64,000 bases of DNA from Prinia subflava (taxonomy: Eukaryota > Chordata > Aves > Passeriformes > Cisticolidae): NCBI RefSeq assembly GCF_021018805.1, contig NC_086247.1, positions 140,054,102-140,118,101 of the forward strand, given 5' to 3'. A program made the translations under genes and the position numbers. Shown here in pieces: positions 1-11,960 of this stretch (positions are counted from its first letter, which is position 1; every line of letters starts with the position of its first letter). A model generated the notes under the pieces. It was not told where the DNA came from and did not search any database. It was given only the letters and a program-made list of their open reading frames with translations.

Positions 1-1319
1 AGCCATAGGAGAAAGAGGATGTGAGTTGGGGAGTGTTCTGTTCCAGTGCACTTTCTGGCAGCGGGTGGTGTGAGTTAGGAGCTGTTGGGAACCTCAAGAA
101 TCTTTTTGACCTGAGATCAGGTCTGGACACTGATTGGGCTGGTAATCAGAAGTTTGGTCATTGCTCTATTTTTAGCCATGGACTCCTGTTTTGATGGCTC
201 CTTCTAGCAGATGAAAGTCTTGCTTGGACCCCAAGGAAGATAATTTCTCCTTCTATTGGCACTTTATTGATGGATTTTAGAGAGAGTTGGCTCTTAGATA
301 ACCCCTCTGTGGTACTTCCCTTGCAGATCACACTGATTGTGGTCATCCAGAGCAGTTCCAGAGGCCCAGAAAGCAGGCAGTGCTGGGGGATTGTCAAGCA
401 AAGATCATCTGACTGCAGCAAAAATATGGTAGAAGTTCTAATACCCCTCACAACATTGGAACCGAAAAAGAAATTCCTTTCCCAAAGGATTTACTAAATC
501 CCCCAGTTGGTTTAGGTTGCAGATATCTAGGAGGAAAATTCTACCTGGCTCTACTCTGTGGGTTTGATATTTTTGGGCTTCTGAGATTTTAGCTGCTTGT
601 TGCTGCTAACTCTTTTCCCAAGGGAAAAGTTTCTTAGGAAAGCTTCCTCTTAAAACAACCTTGGCAAAAAACCTATCTTTTTTCAAAACAATCTTTCTCT
701 AGGTGGTGTTTTGCCTTTCTAGTTCTCAGAGAAAAACATTTTAGTCGTTTCTCTAGTTTGACTAAAGGCATTGGGGAGGTGTCAGTCTTGCTCACCAATC
801 GTGTTAAGTCTGTATCAGAACACCTTATAAAATTAGACAATTAAAGCCTTTTTTATGCCTTTTGCCTTCTGGAATATTTGGAGTCTTTTTTCTTTTGTTC
901 CTGTCCTATAGGGACACTACTCCATGACTGACATGAGGTACTTGAGAGCAAAATCAGACTGCTTTCAGATGGCCTTTGCCACTGTGGAGTTAGTGCACTA
1001 TTTCCCCAGCAGAAAATGCTACAATATTTCTGCCTAATTTTTGTTCTTGTCATGCTCTGTGTAGTAGGGAAGACATTGGTGACATTTGGGTCATGACTAG
1101 GAGGCTGAAACCATGAGTTTCACAGCTATTAAATCCTAGCAGGAGGCACTAGGTCCTGTGTAAATGAAGTAGTTACTTCAAGAGCCCAGGTCAGTCATTT
1201 CACTTAAAACAGCAGTGATATGACTGGTGAAGCTTGTATGGATACAAAGCTTATTGGCAAGGTCACAGTGAGATAAAAATTACAGGTTTTGTCTCTGTAT
1301 ACTCTCACATATACAAATG

Positions 1320-1320
<1 letters not shown>
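1..1320. other. Unique non-coding sequence
   Basis: I recognise no repeat family, RNA gene or coding exon here. Open frames on both strands are under 100 codons, overlap each other and show no family resemblance. There are a few T-rich stretches, none long enough to call as a repeat. Confidence 0.6.

Positions 1321-1357
<37 letters not shown>
1321..1357. repeat. (TA)n microsatellite
   Basis: A pure alternating TA tract of 37 bases. Such tracts are self-complementary and usually vary in length between individuals. Short open frames that read Tyr-Ile repeats across it on both strands are artefacts of the repeat. Confidence 0.97.
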
Positions 1358-1360
<3 letters not shown>

Positions 1361-4300
1361 ATCAAAGACTGTCAGGGCATAATGTGAAGGCTGACTTTGC
1401 TGGACTGGCAAATGACTTTTCTTCTCCTGATGGATGAAGTCAGAGCAGTTGTGCATATCCCCTTGGCTATTCACAGGATATTGTTAAAACGTCTGTAAAC
1501 CTGAGTGGTGTGCACTGCACTTCTCTTATTCTTTACCCATTGAAAGAGTTTATCCTACTCTGTTTCCCTTGCTCAGCTTGGAAACAAGCTTTTGACGGTG
1601 CTGGTGTGAAGTCCTGGTTAGCTGCCTTCATTGAACAGACACACGTCAGCTTTTATCTTTCCTTTTCTCTGCTCCAGATGGTCCAGTTAAATTCTTGTTC
1701 CTGGGTCAGGCTGGTATTGCCACGTGGTTATATGAAGCTTGTGTTGGATGATGTTTACTCTACTGATATCTCCACAACTACGTGCATTTTCCCTTAAGAG
1801 AGGTGTTGGGAGATGTGGGGCTTGGGGGAAGGGAAGGTGGTTTTTCCTCATCAGGTCTCTGAGCACGTTTGGACATGGAGTGATGAAGAGAGTGCAGGAT
1901 GAACCTGGCAAAGAACAGGGAGATGGAAGCCAGAGAAGGAAGCTGGGAGAGGACAGCCAGGCCTCAGAGGTGAGAAAAATAACTCGTCTAGGACCCAAAG
2001 TGTACAGGGAAGAGTGTACTACTCTGTGTGTTTCTACTCCACAGTGAAGAAGTTTCCTGGAAGCAAGGATGTAGTGGATGATGAAAAAGATGTACAAACA
2101 ACAATTCTGTTCATTTGTCCTTGGTTACTTCATATTCCTTATTTGAAAAGTTACATTACTGGAGTTTTTTCCAAATAATTTTTTTTATCTTGTCTTTGGT
2201 GTTTCTTGAGGATTTCTTAGTATAGCAATGGTCTAGACCCAGTCCTATTGTAGCCAGTTTGGCATCCTGTCACTATGCCCAAACCAGATTAAAAAATGAG
2301 ATATTATAAGGAATATACCTGTCTATTGGATTATTGGATTGCAGGTGTTTGTCAGCCTTTTTTTTTTTTTTTTTTTTGTTTACCAGTGAGTAGTCTGATT
2401 TGATTCTCAATTATTCCATGATTGTCATAGTAGCAGCTGGAAAAGCTTTTTTTATCTTTGTATGCAGACGAGTACAATCTTCATGCATAGGTGCAGACTC
2501 TAAAATGATCTATGTAAACTCTGCTTCTTAAATCTGCTGGAATAATTTTGCTAGAACAGAGAAAAGGACTCTAGCTATTCACTGGAGAAATGTTGGGATT
2601 ATTATATTTTGGGTGCCTTGTGATTTACGTTGATTGCTTATTGATTTTTGGGTGGAGTTTATTGTGTTGGTTTGGATTTACAATATACTAACTGGCTTCA
2701 TTCGTCCCTTGAAACTACTTTCTCTCTGCGTGCTGTACTGCTGCAGCAGAAATCTGTGCAGATGCACATTTTATCTTCTGAGCTCCATAAAACAGGAGCT
2801 GGTGAGTGGAAGTTTATGGTTCATGAGGGGCTCTGTCTTCAGAACTTACTCATCTTCTATAAGGCAACCTCTAAGAAAACCTGATTTTAAGATGTCCATT
2901 CAAAGCAAGGCACTTTGGGTGTGATTTTGAGGAAGAATTTATTCATTGAGGAATGGTGTTGCACTTCGGGTTTGTGTGTTGGAAAGATTAACTTGCTTGT
3001 ATTCAAACCTACGGTTCCACTAAGTCTGAGTACTTCAAACCCAAAGCTTAGCTGAGGCTCAACAAACAGCATATAAAATAAAACAGGCTCACTTGCTTAG
3101 TTTTTGAGATAAAAAGAGGCTCAAGGTTATCAGAGAAGATAGTGGAAATCAGGAGATACTCATTGTTTGAATAATGCATTAGAAGGCCAGGACAAAAATT
3201 ACAAACAAATATCAGTAGGTAGGAATATTGATAAAGGTGAAGAATGCATACAAATATATTATGGACATTATAGGGCTCAGAAGATAGTAAGTCTTATTGG
3301 ATTTCTCTAGTTCCCTTCTGTGATGGCATGTGGAACATTATTTGCTGTATATTAATTTTCCATTATTTTTTGCATTTTCATTAAATGTATAAGTAAGCCA
3401 TTTCACATACAAAAACATTAAAAAATGAAGCTTCAGAAATAAATGGACAGAAAAAAATGTTCACAGGTGAAATATAACATGAAAAATAAACTACTAGCTC
3501 TTGATAAAAGGCATAATATCTATATTAAAATAATAGTAGAAAATAATATTTTAGACAATTTACAATTCCTACTTGAACAATAGACTCTGTTACAGAAGAA
3601 GAATTTTGGGTCAAAATACGGCATCCACTATTCTGCTATAAAGAAAGGACTGTGAAAAACATCTCTGGCTGGGCAGTTGGAGATTCTCTTGGCATACAAG
3701 TGCATCGTGACATCCAAGGGATTGCACTGGAGGATGTGCTACAGATACATTTGGAAAAGGAAGCAGGGGCAGCTGTGAAATTCTTCCTCAGGACATCTCA
3801 GTCCCAGACCAAACCAGAGTCCCTGGGGGATGCTGATCTGTTCCCTGGATCTTACTGTACTGCTGCTGCACCCAGCTTTCCCCAAACACATCTATGGCAG
3901 GATTCCTTATGCTCCTCTCACAATGAACCCATGTGCTGGTTTGGCCAGATTGAAAAAACGTGTCTTTATCAATGTGCTGTAATAGAGAATATTTAAGGAG
4001 CCAAAAATGTTTAGCTATTTGCTCATAATCTGTCTGCCTATGTAAAGGAATGGTTTAGTCTGAAAATGTACAGTGGATTTCCATCTGCTCTTCACTGCAG
4101 TGATGCAGCCATTGGGAAGACAGAGTCCTTAATAAGGAGCAGGTAACTGAGTCATCCTTGCATGCATTCTCAAGCCCTCTGTTATGGGCCTAGCTTTCCA
4201 AGGCAGATCTGGGGCTTGTTGCCAAAGGAATTCTATATCCCACAAGAGAGAAGACCTAGAGGCCCTCAAAGAGAACAGGTAACCTGAAATGAAAGTCATT

Positions 4301-7300
4301 CTGACCCTTTAATGAGCTGTGGCACTGCCACACAGCTTGCTACAAATGAAAACTGACAAATTGTCTTAGCAGGATACAGGCTGTCAATTTGGTGTGGTCT
4401 CACATTTTAGCAATTCTGAAGTACAAGGATGACACATGCAATTAGCATCTGTTATGGATGGACCTGTCCAAGGCTGGTGTGGGTTCAGCTGGAGAAAGGG
4501 AAGAAATGGGGGCTCCTGATTTTGCCATTCACTGGCAATGGAAGCCTTGCACATTCCTTTCTCCTGCTCTGAGAAAAGACCAGGAAAGGGTTTGGGAAGC
4601 TGAGAGCATAGAGATGCTATAATTAGCATGAGTTCTTTTGCCAGACATTCACATTCTAGAAAGTGAACCCCTCCAGGTCCACTTGGAAAAGTTTGCAAAC
4701 TCTTTTCTGTTTTTCTCTTAGATTCAAGGGGGAAAGCAGGTCTAAAGGCTGCCAGTACTTCTTTATTGGAATCAGCTGTTTTAGCTGAATCTGAGCCCAG
4801 CCATATAAACAAAGAAAGAAAAAGTTTTGTGAAAGCAAAACCAAAAATAGCTTGTTTGAAATAGTCTTCTCTACTTTTCTCTCCCTCTCTGCCCCTTTCA
4901 ATTGATTTAACTTAATTAGAATCTATTTGCTCTCATAGATTAAAAAAAATCCAAACCAACCATCACTACCAAAAAAAATAGACATGTAAAATAGTAAGAA
5001 ATATTTTGCAATACTGGGCTTAGGTTTACTGGATTTTGTTTGCCAAGATAAGCCTCAAGAGAGACAGCACCTCATTTTCACAAATATCCCTGGAGACAGC
5101 AGGTGCTTTCCAAATTGTCCACATTTGCATCTGTTGAGTTCAAATAGCCAAATTAGTCAAAGCACTACTTATCCACTAAATCAAATATCTAAGAGCCTTT
5201 CCTGTTATGTCCCAGATGAGAAAATGTCATGGAAATGGACAGCTGTCCAACTGCAATTCCATTTGAAAGCATTGGATGTGAACAAAAATCTGTTCAAGCT
5301 GAAGGAACAATTCCCATGAATTATGCTTTATCTGCTTCACTGCAAAATGGGATATTTTCCTAAGTGTTTATGGGGTATTTGAAGATGTCTAACCAGAAAT
5401 CTCCAAGATTAAGGGGCCAACCTAGACATTTCTGAAACATTCCATTTACCATTTGCATCCTTTTCTGGAAGGATGATAGCAATCTGCCCAAAGATGTGAA
5501 CGTAAACAGACACCTAATGAAGATGGCTTGCATTGATATTCTCTCTGGTCTGTTCAGGATACAGAAAATAAAGGTGGATTTGCTGGAAGAGATTGCACTG
5601 CAAACGAACACATTCAGAGTCATCTCACTTAATCTTAGTTATCCTCAGAGCAGACATCTGCATCCATACTGCTCACCCCAGGCTTCCATAAAAACTAGAT
5701 ACACTACCCAGATACTAAGGATGGCCTGGGTAACAGCCACACTTGCATTTAGCAGGGAAATTCCCCTTACAGTCTCTGACACTGTTGATGAGCATCATGG
5801 TTAAGAAGAGCCCCTCTGTGTATCGAGTTGAGGCTGAAGCCCCACAGACTGGCTGCCATGAACTTTTTGAAAGCCACAATGCTTTCAATTACAAAATGTG
5901 AGCAGTCATAATAAAAGACTAGTAGTGGTTTTTCCTGTCAAAAAACCAGCCAATAAATGATAAAGATCTTGTCACACATTGTTAATGACTGTGGATGTCT
6001 TTTACTATTCTAACTCCCTTGTTACTCAATTAATTTTTAATTGTTGACCTTTCCCCATGTGAAATTTCTGTCCACTATAGGTGAACTCCTCTGCCAGCAA
6101 TCCAAGTACATTTGGTCAGTCTGCCACAGATGAACAGGCCACTGCATGGAAACCCCCTTCATTGGATGATTTCTGTAGATACTGAGTGAAATGACCAAAA
6201 AGTTGTTGATCTCCCAACCATTTCCTTTTCTTCATACTCACAAATATTTCTTATTTGGAGGTTTGATGTCTGGGAGTTCTTTTCAGCCATAACAGCTGGT
6301 GTTCTGGAGAGACACCCTGAGGCCTGTGACATTTCAGGGTGTGGGATGCACAGTGCTTTGTGAATGACACCCTTTCGTGAGAGAAAAATAGAAGAGAGTT
6401 TCCAACTGGTCAAAGATCTTTAATGGGGATGGTGCAGGCAGGCTGACTGCACTAGAATCATGCAGGAGATTGGTAGCACAGGACTACAGATAATTCCCCT
6501 TATAAATGCCATGCTCCAGGTCAGTGTGACAAAAGGACCCCTTTACAAAGATTTTCCCTGATTTGGTTAGACTGCTGCCACCAGACCTCTTGCAGAGCTG
6601 AAAAGGGGATGTTGCTAATTCAGGAACTGGGGACAGGCCAGGCATCCCCACAAACATTGTTTGGCCAAAGCACTTCCTGTGCCCCAGCCTCCAACTTATC
6701 TCCCCAGCAAACATGACCCAGCGCTGTCAGATTACAAGTGCTTATCTGCAGGGAGTGATGACTAACTGTGTTTTTACTCTCCTAAACAAGTTATTTTGGG
6801 CTTTGGGGAAGGGTCAGCATCACATGGGCATTCTCTCAAAGAGAGGGCCTATGTTTGCTCTCTCCAGCGCTCATGGAATGCTCAGGCTCATCACCGTGAC
6901 TCCTCCAGGAACCCTGGGGGGTATTGCTATGATAAACAGCTGGACTCTGGATAACTGAAAACTCAGTTTTGGAGTTTTACAGCCTGGAGAAGTCAGGGGG
7001 AGGTTGAGAGGAGAACGAGTGCATGAGACATGGCTGGTTCTTGGCATGCATGCTGAAAACTTTGAAGTCTGAGGGGACTTGGGTGTCTGCCTAAGCCAGA
7101 TAACAAGTCTGGGAGAAGGGAAGAGAGTTTTGTATGCAGATTTGGCCAACAGCTTCTATGTGAGGAGGAGACCAGTGGAAAAGAAAATAAGAAGCCAAAG
7201 GAAGGTAAAGGAACATTTTCTCACATCCGACAACAATAATCTAAGTGGTTCCAGCTGTTTGTGTGTTGGCAGGAAGGAACATCTACTGGTTGCAGGATCA

Positions 7301-8649
7301 GGATGCAAAAATTCCTACTGGCTGGCAAAGTCCTAGTTCCTGGGAATCCAGACACACTGTTTTTCCCCAGTTCTACCCAAGTCAGGTGCTGAATCTGCAG
7401 CAAAATATGATTTGAGATTATGCCTTTGCAATCTGTACCACCTTACTGTTTGAAAGTGATGGTGGCACCTTCAGACTGAAATGATGATTAGTATCTCTTG
7501 CCCATCTCAGAACTCACCTAAGTCCTTGCCCAAAGACTGACTTCTGGCATCTCCCTGGAGTGCAATATGTTTTAAAAAATTCTACATTTTAAGGCCTGCT
7601 AGCCTTTGCGTTCCTCCTAGCAAAGGAGTGATTTTGAAAATCTTCATAGGGGCCCTGAAGGGATAGATTAGGATTAAGGATATTTAGTTATCAGGGAGGT
7701 AAAGGTATAGGTGGGATCCCAGAGTCTCCATCACTGGAATGTTTGTGGAGGTGGAAAATGTGCTTCTGTGCCAGAATATGAAGTAGAAAATTACAGTCCC
7801 TGAGAAATTAGAGTGTTAGAGAGCAGAAGGTGACTAGGTAGGCCTGTCCTAAAGGGTGCAAAGGAGTGGAGTTAAGATGAAAATCATTAGGTGATTTAGA
7901 AGGGGAACATGTATAAGCACAATAGAAAGCAGTGTATTTTAAAGAGGTAAATTTGTTCCTGATATAACATAGTTTGCTACTATGGCTTTGTAGAACTAAT
8001 TTGCACCTTTTTTGTTTCAGATTACTTTATTTTGAATGGACCATAAAGAATTTCCTAGTCAAAGGCCTGAAAAGACATCACCATGACAGGCACAATCACC
8101 AAGAGCATGGAACATAATGCTTCCTAGAGAGGAAGGGGTTTCTTAATGGAAAGCTGCTGCTGATGAAAATCCTCTGTCAGGAGAACTGGGCAGACAAGTG
8201 AGGTTGACCTTTTAGGTTTCTACTAGTTTTTGTTGTGGAGTTTTTCTATATAACTAAGATGATCATTTCAATGTTTTGATTACTTCACCTTGCAAAACAA
8301 CATGTAAAAGAAAAAGTTAAATGCTTGGCAGCAGTGCTGTGGCACTACCCCACAGCAGTGCTTCCTTGGGCTGAACCACAAAGCACTCCTCCTGATTTTG
8401 TGGGCTGGGTGGTTGGGGAGGTCTTGCCACGAAGCAGATCAATGAATTAATCTGCTTTGGTCCAACACAGAGGAAGCCTAGGCTGGGGTTTTTCATGGCC
8501 TTTCCTCCTGCTCCCCCCAGGACGATTTCCTTTGTTTGGTTCAGTCTGTAGCACCACAAAGACTGGCGGTGGTAGTGCTGGGCTAAGGGTTGGGGGAAGA
8601 ATCGAGCCCCAAGGACTGCGAGGGAGCCCCAGGAGAGAGGCAGCCACAG
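1358..8649. other. Unique non-coding sequence with one poly-T tract
   Basis: About 7.3 kb with no gene or transposon that I can identify. It includes an AT-rich part at roughly 3.1-3.6 kb. Open frames reach 142 codons (4384-4812, minus) but have no recognisable domain and overlap others in competing frames. I saw no consistent splice-bounded exon. Confidence 0.5.
2358..2377. repeat. Poly-T homopolymer (20 T)
   Basis: Twenty consecutive T. It could be the antisense of a retroposed poly-A tail, but nothing recognisable as a retrocopy follows it, so simple slippage growth is equally likely. Confidence 0.95.
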
Positions 8650-9190
8650 CGGCCCAGCTGAGCTCTTTAACCGAGCCATAAACAGCTCCGGGCCAGATGT
8701 GTAATGCTCCTCTACACTTTACACTCCTCTCCTGCTGTTTACCGCCCTTTACTGGTCTCATTTTGTCAACACTAAGGGGCTTTAAATTCCAAGTGAGACC
8801 ACACTTGGGGAAGGTTTTTCAGCGGCAAGGTGTCTTCAGTGTAGAACAAGCAGGTACAAAATTCTGCAGACTTTTGTTTCCAAGCAATGGATCTTATTAT
8901 CCTTTCCCTTAGATTAAAGAGACCTTTAATACCGAGAACATTCTCTGCACAGACTCTAAACCAATCAGGGTGTAATGTTTAAAGGTGCTAATGGCCTGCC
9001 ATTAAAGGTCACTGATGTATACACATGCAGACCCTAATTAAAGGGGCTGTGTAGGCTAAAAGAGAGTCTTTTGTCTGACAATTAAAGCTCAGAGGTTCCT
9101 TTGTATTGCAAAGTGGCACAAGGGGAGAGCTGATATTCAGATCCCACCTTTGAAGGTCACAACTTTCCAGCAGTTTTTAGGTGAAGGGCT
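8650..9190. promoter_or_regulatory. Candidate conserved non-coding element with ATTAAAG cluster
   Basis: The sequence shows the heptamer ATTAAAG at 8913, 9001, 9037 and 9081, its reverse complement CTTTAAT at 8924, and the near-match TTTAAAG at 8978, all within 175 bp. Nearby are AGGTCA-type half-sites (in 9001-9010 and again near 9150), CTTTGAA, TGTTTAC (Fox-like) and CCAAT. Open frames here are short. Dense, non-tandem recurrence of one short word in unique sequence is typical of enhancers, but enhancer function is inference. No alignment was available, and low-complexity chance clustering is the alternative. Confidence 0.3.
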
Positions 9191-11896
9191 TTTACAAGGG
9201 GACAGGAAGTTCTTGCCGAAGTCTTCGATTTAGTGTGAAACTTTAGAAGAGATAAGAAATCTCAAGCAGCTGCTTTTTGGTGAGGTCTGTGGTCTCTGTG
9301 AGAGGCAGGCTGCCATTTGTTACCCCTGTTCACAATCTGCTCCTCCCCACAGAGGTGTGCTGATGAATACTTTACAATAAACTAATCACATCGCAAAAAT
9401 GGCTCTTTTAATATTGCCGAAAGGAACCCCTGATTTGTGATTTATGCTATTGTTTAGGAAAAACCACTACTGATCTACAAAGCAGTAAGAGTATTAGCAG
9501 TACTGGAAGAAAAAACACAGAACATTTCAATTTGTCTTTAGATGCAACAGAGGTTTTTATGTAATTTTCAAATTTCCAGCTACTGTGGAGCTGAGGGTAA
9601 TTATCCTCATTTTAAAAGGTGGAAGGTGGAGGGGCTAATTTCTACCTTTTGAAAGTTTAGCACAAAAAAATGAGGTGCTTATGATTGTATACAAAACCTA
9701 TCCAAACTGATTAATTCTGAGAGTCCTACAAGGAAAGGCTTTCTCACATATCCATGAAACCTACCACTTTTGCTGGACTTGAGTTAAGAGCTGTGAAAAA
9801 TGATTGTTTAGGTAATATATAGAGCTACTAAGAAAGGTGGATTAACATTAGAGATAAGATGATTTAATATATTAGAAAACAAAAGAGAGGGGAAAAAAAG
9901 CAAACTGAAAATTATACAGACCACGTGCTTTACCAGAAAATTGAGATTATGATAATCTGTCGTCACGAGAACACTTTTTAGAAAATCTGTTTGATATGCT
10001 AATTTGATCAACCCTACCTAAAGTGTAATATTCTGAGGAATTTCTTTTGAAGAGTTATATGGTGTTCACTTGTCATAAAATTTCTTTTTAAAGCACATCA
10101 AAATCTAAAAAACTATATTAAAAAATATCAAGCAATCCAGATTCCAATCCTCTCCTATCAGTTTGCAGAGTAAGAGAATAAGACATAAATGCAGACATCC
10201 AACTGAAAAGATACTTGGGAAAAGTTTTGAAGGTAGAAGAGGTCAGTAGATATCCTCAAGTGTGACATTCCAGCTCTGATGTTGCTCAGCTGCTCAGAGC
10301 CTCTGAATGAAGGTAAACCCAGGCCTGATTAGCACATTTTATGTCTGTGCCCACCAATTTATAGGTGATTTTTCCATTGAAGTAGTTTTGAAAGCAGACC
10401 CACTCTGATGCTGCCTAACTCAGGACTTTCCTCAGCTGGTATTTTGTACCTTCATGATGATACAAAGTGTGCTGTTCTAAGAGCAATCTAAACAATAAAA
10501 GGATTGGCTGCTACTGAAACACTGATCTCCCCTTTGATTTCTTTCGCTACCCTGTTCCTAGTCCTATGGCCCTGCTTTCTCCTTTACACCTGCCCTGTCC
10601 TTTTCCAGATGTGTCCCTGGACTGGTTTAACTCACTGAGCCAACAGAAATCTAACCCTCTGCTAGTCCTCTCCCATCTTGTCCTCACTCTCTTTGAGTTA
10701 GTTTCCTGCCCAAGCAGTGAATTAAACCAGCCTGGGGAAGGGAGGAGGGCTGTCCAAACCTATGCCACATCTAGCCTTGAACAAGGTAGACTTGAGTGGG
10801 ATCTACCACTGTTAGCAGGAGAATTTTACCTCATTCTACAGGACTATCTAGAAATTATTTTAATGTTAAGAAATCTGTGCCACTAACTTCTTGTAATGTG
10901 AGACAAAAAATATAAATTGTGATGCCACATTTCTCACCATTTGGAACTATTCAACATCCCCTTTCCCTCCCTCTTCTCCACTTGGTGACCAGTGCCTGAA
11001 TAATGCCTCACATGCAAATCTCACACAGGGTTCCCTGTCTGCTGGGACAGAGAGAGCACAGAATATGAAGCTGGACAAATCAGGAATTTAAGACTGCTCT
11101 TCTTTGAAGGCTGATCTGATGGAAACCTGTGCCATTCCCATGGCATTGGGATCCTGGCAAAGACCAGGCCTCAGCACACCAACATGCTGCTCTTAAGCTG
11201 CCAGACCAAAATTCAGTTTGTGGTTAGAATGTGATTTATAAATTGACCTAAAGCCACACATCAAAAGAGAAAATGAAATCAAACTGCACTTTTCCCTAAG
11301 CAGAAAAGATGTGGAGTTAGAAAGCTGGGGAGAAGTAAGAGTTGCAGCAAGGGGGAAGCAGTTCTGCTGGTGAAGATTTCTTTGGCATTAGCTCTTCCTT
11401 CTCCCTTCCCAGAGGTGGAGAAGCTAGCAGCTACTTGAGAAGAATTGCTAAAAGGATGGGGGGAAGTGTTCTGCTTTGCCTGTGATGTTCCCATCTGTAG
11501 GAAATGATGGACCCTAATTATGCAGATTTCCTTAGTGAATCATCTCTCTCCACTTTCTCTTACAGGAAATAATAGAAAGTAACAGTGTTCATTAAGCATG
11601 TTGGGCTGCTATCCTTGGAGACTAAAATCTCCCTGGAATGGCTCATGTGGTACATACAGTGCAAGCTCTCCACATTAGCATGCTTCAGCCCTCCACAATT
11701 CACTCTGGACAGCCACGGGAGGAAAGTGCAATTTAGCACATGGAAGTGCACGCATATTACTCCAGGAAACCCACATCTGCCCCTGGAGAAAATAAAAACT
11801 ACCACAAAACTGCCCAGATGGCACAGCCCCTTGTCCTGAGGTGAAACTCTCAGAGCTCAAGAGACTCCAATCTGCATCATTTCCCCCCAACACACC
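9191..11896. other. Unique non-coding sequence
   Basis: No recognisable repeat or gene. AT-rich at about 9.4-10.2 kb. The short match to a MIR core around 9600 (wording like 'attatcctcattttaaa') is too brief to call. The open frame at 10566-10886 (+) has no family resemblance. Confidence 0.5.
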
Positions 11897-11960
11897 TGTA
11901 TGTGTGTGTGAGTGTGTATGTGTGTGTGTGTGAGTGTGTGTGTGTGAGTGTGTGTGTGTG
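11897..11960. repeat. TG-rich microsatellite
   Basis: A 64-base (TG)n tract interrupted by TGAG and TATG units, so it has partly decayed. The 190-codon open frame starting inside it (11934-12506, +) begins with Cys-Val repeats and has no recognisable domain downstream. I treat it as chance. Confidence 0.93.

Noticed and set aside
9590..9630. Short MIR-core-like words
   Set aside because: Match covers about 20 bases only and the following MIR blocks are absent.
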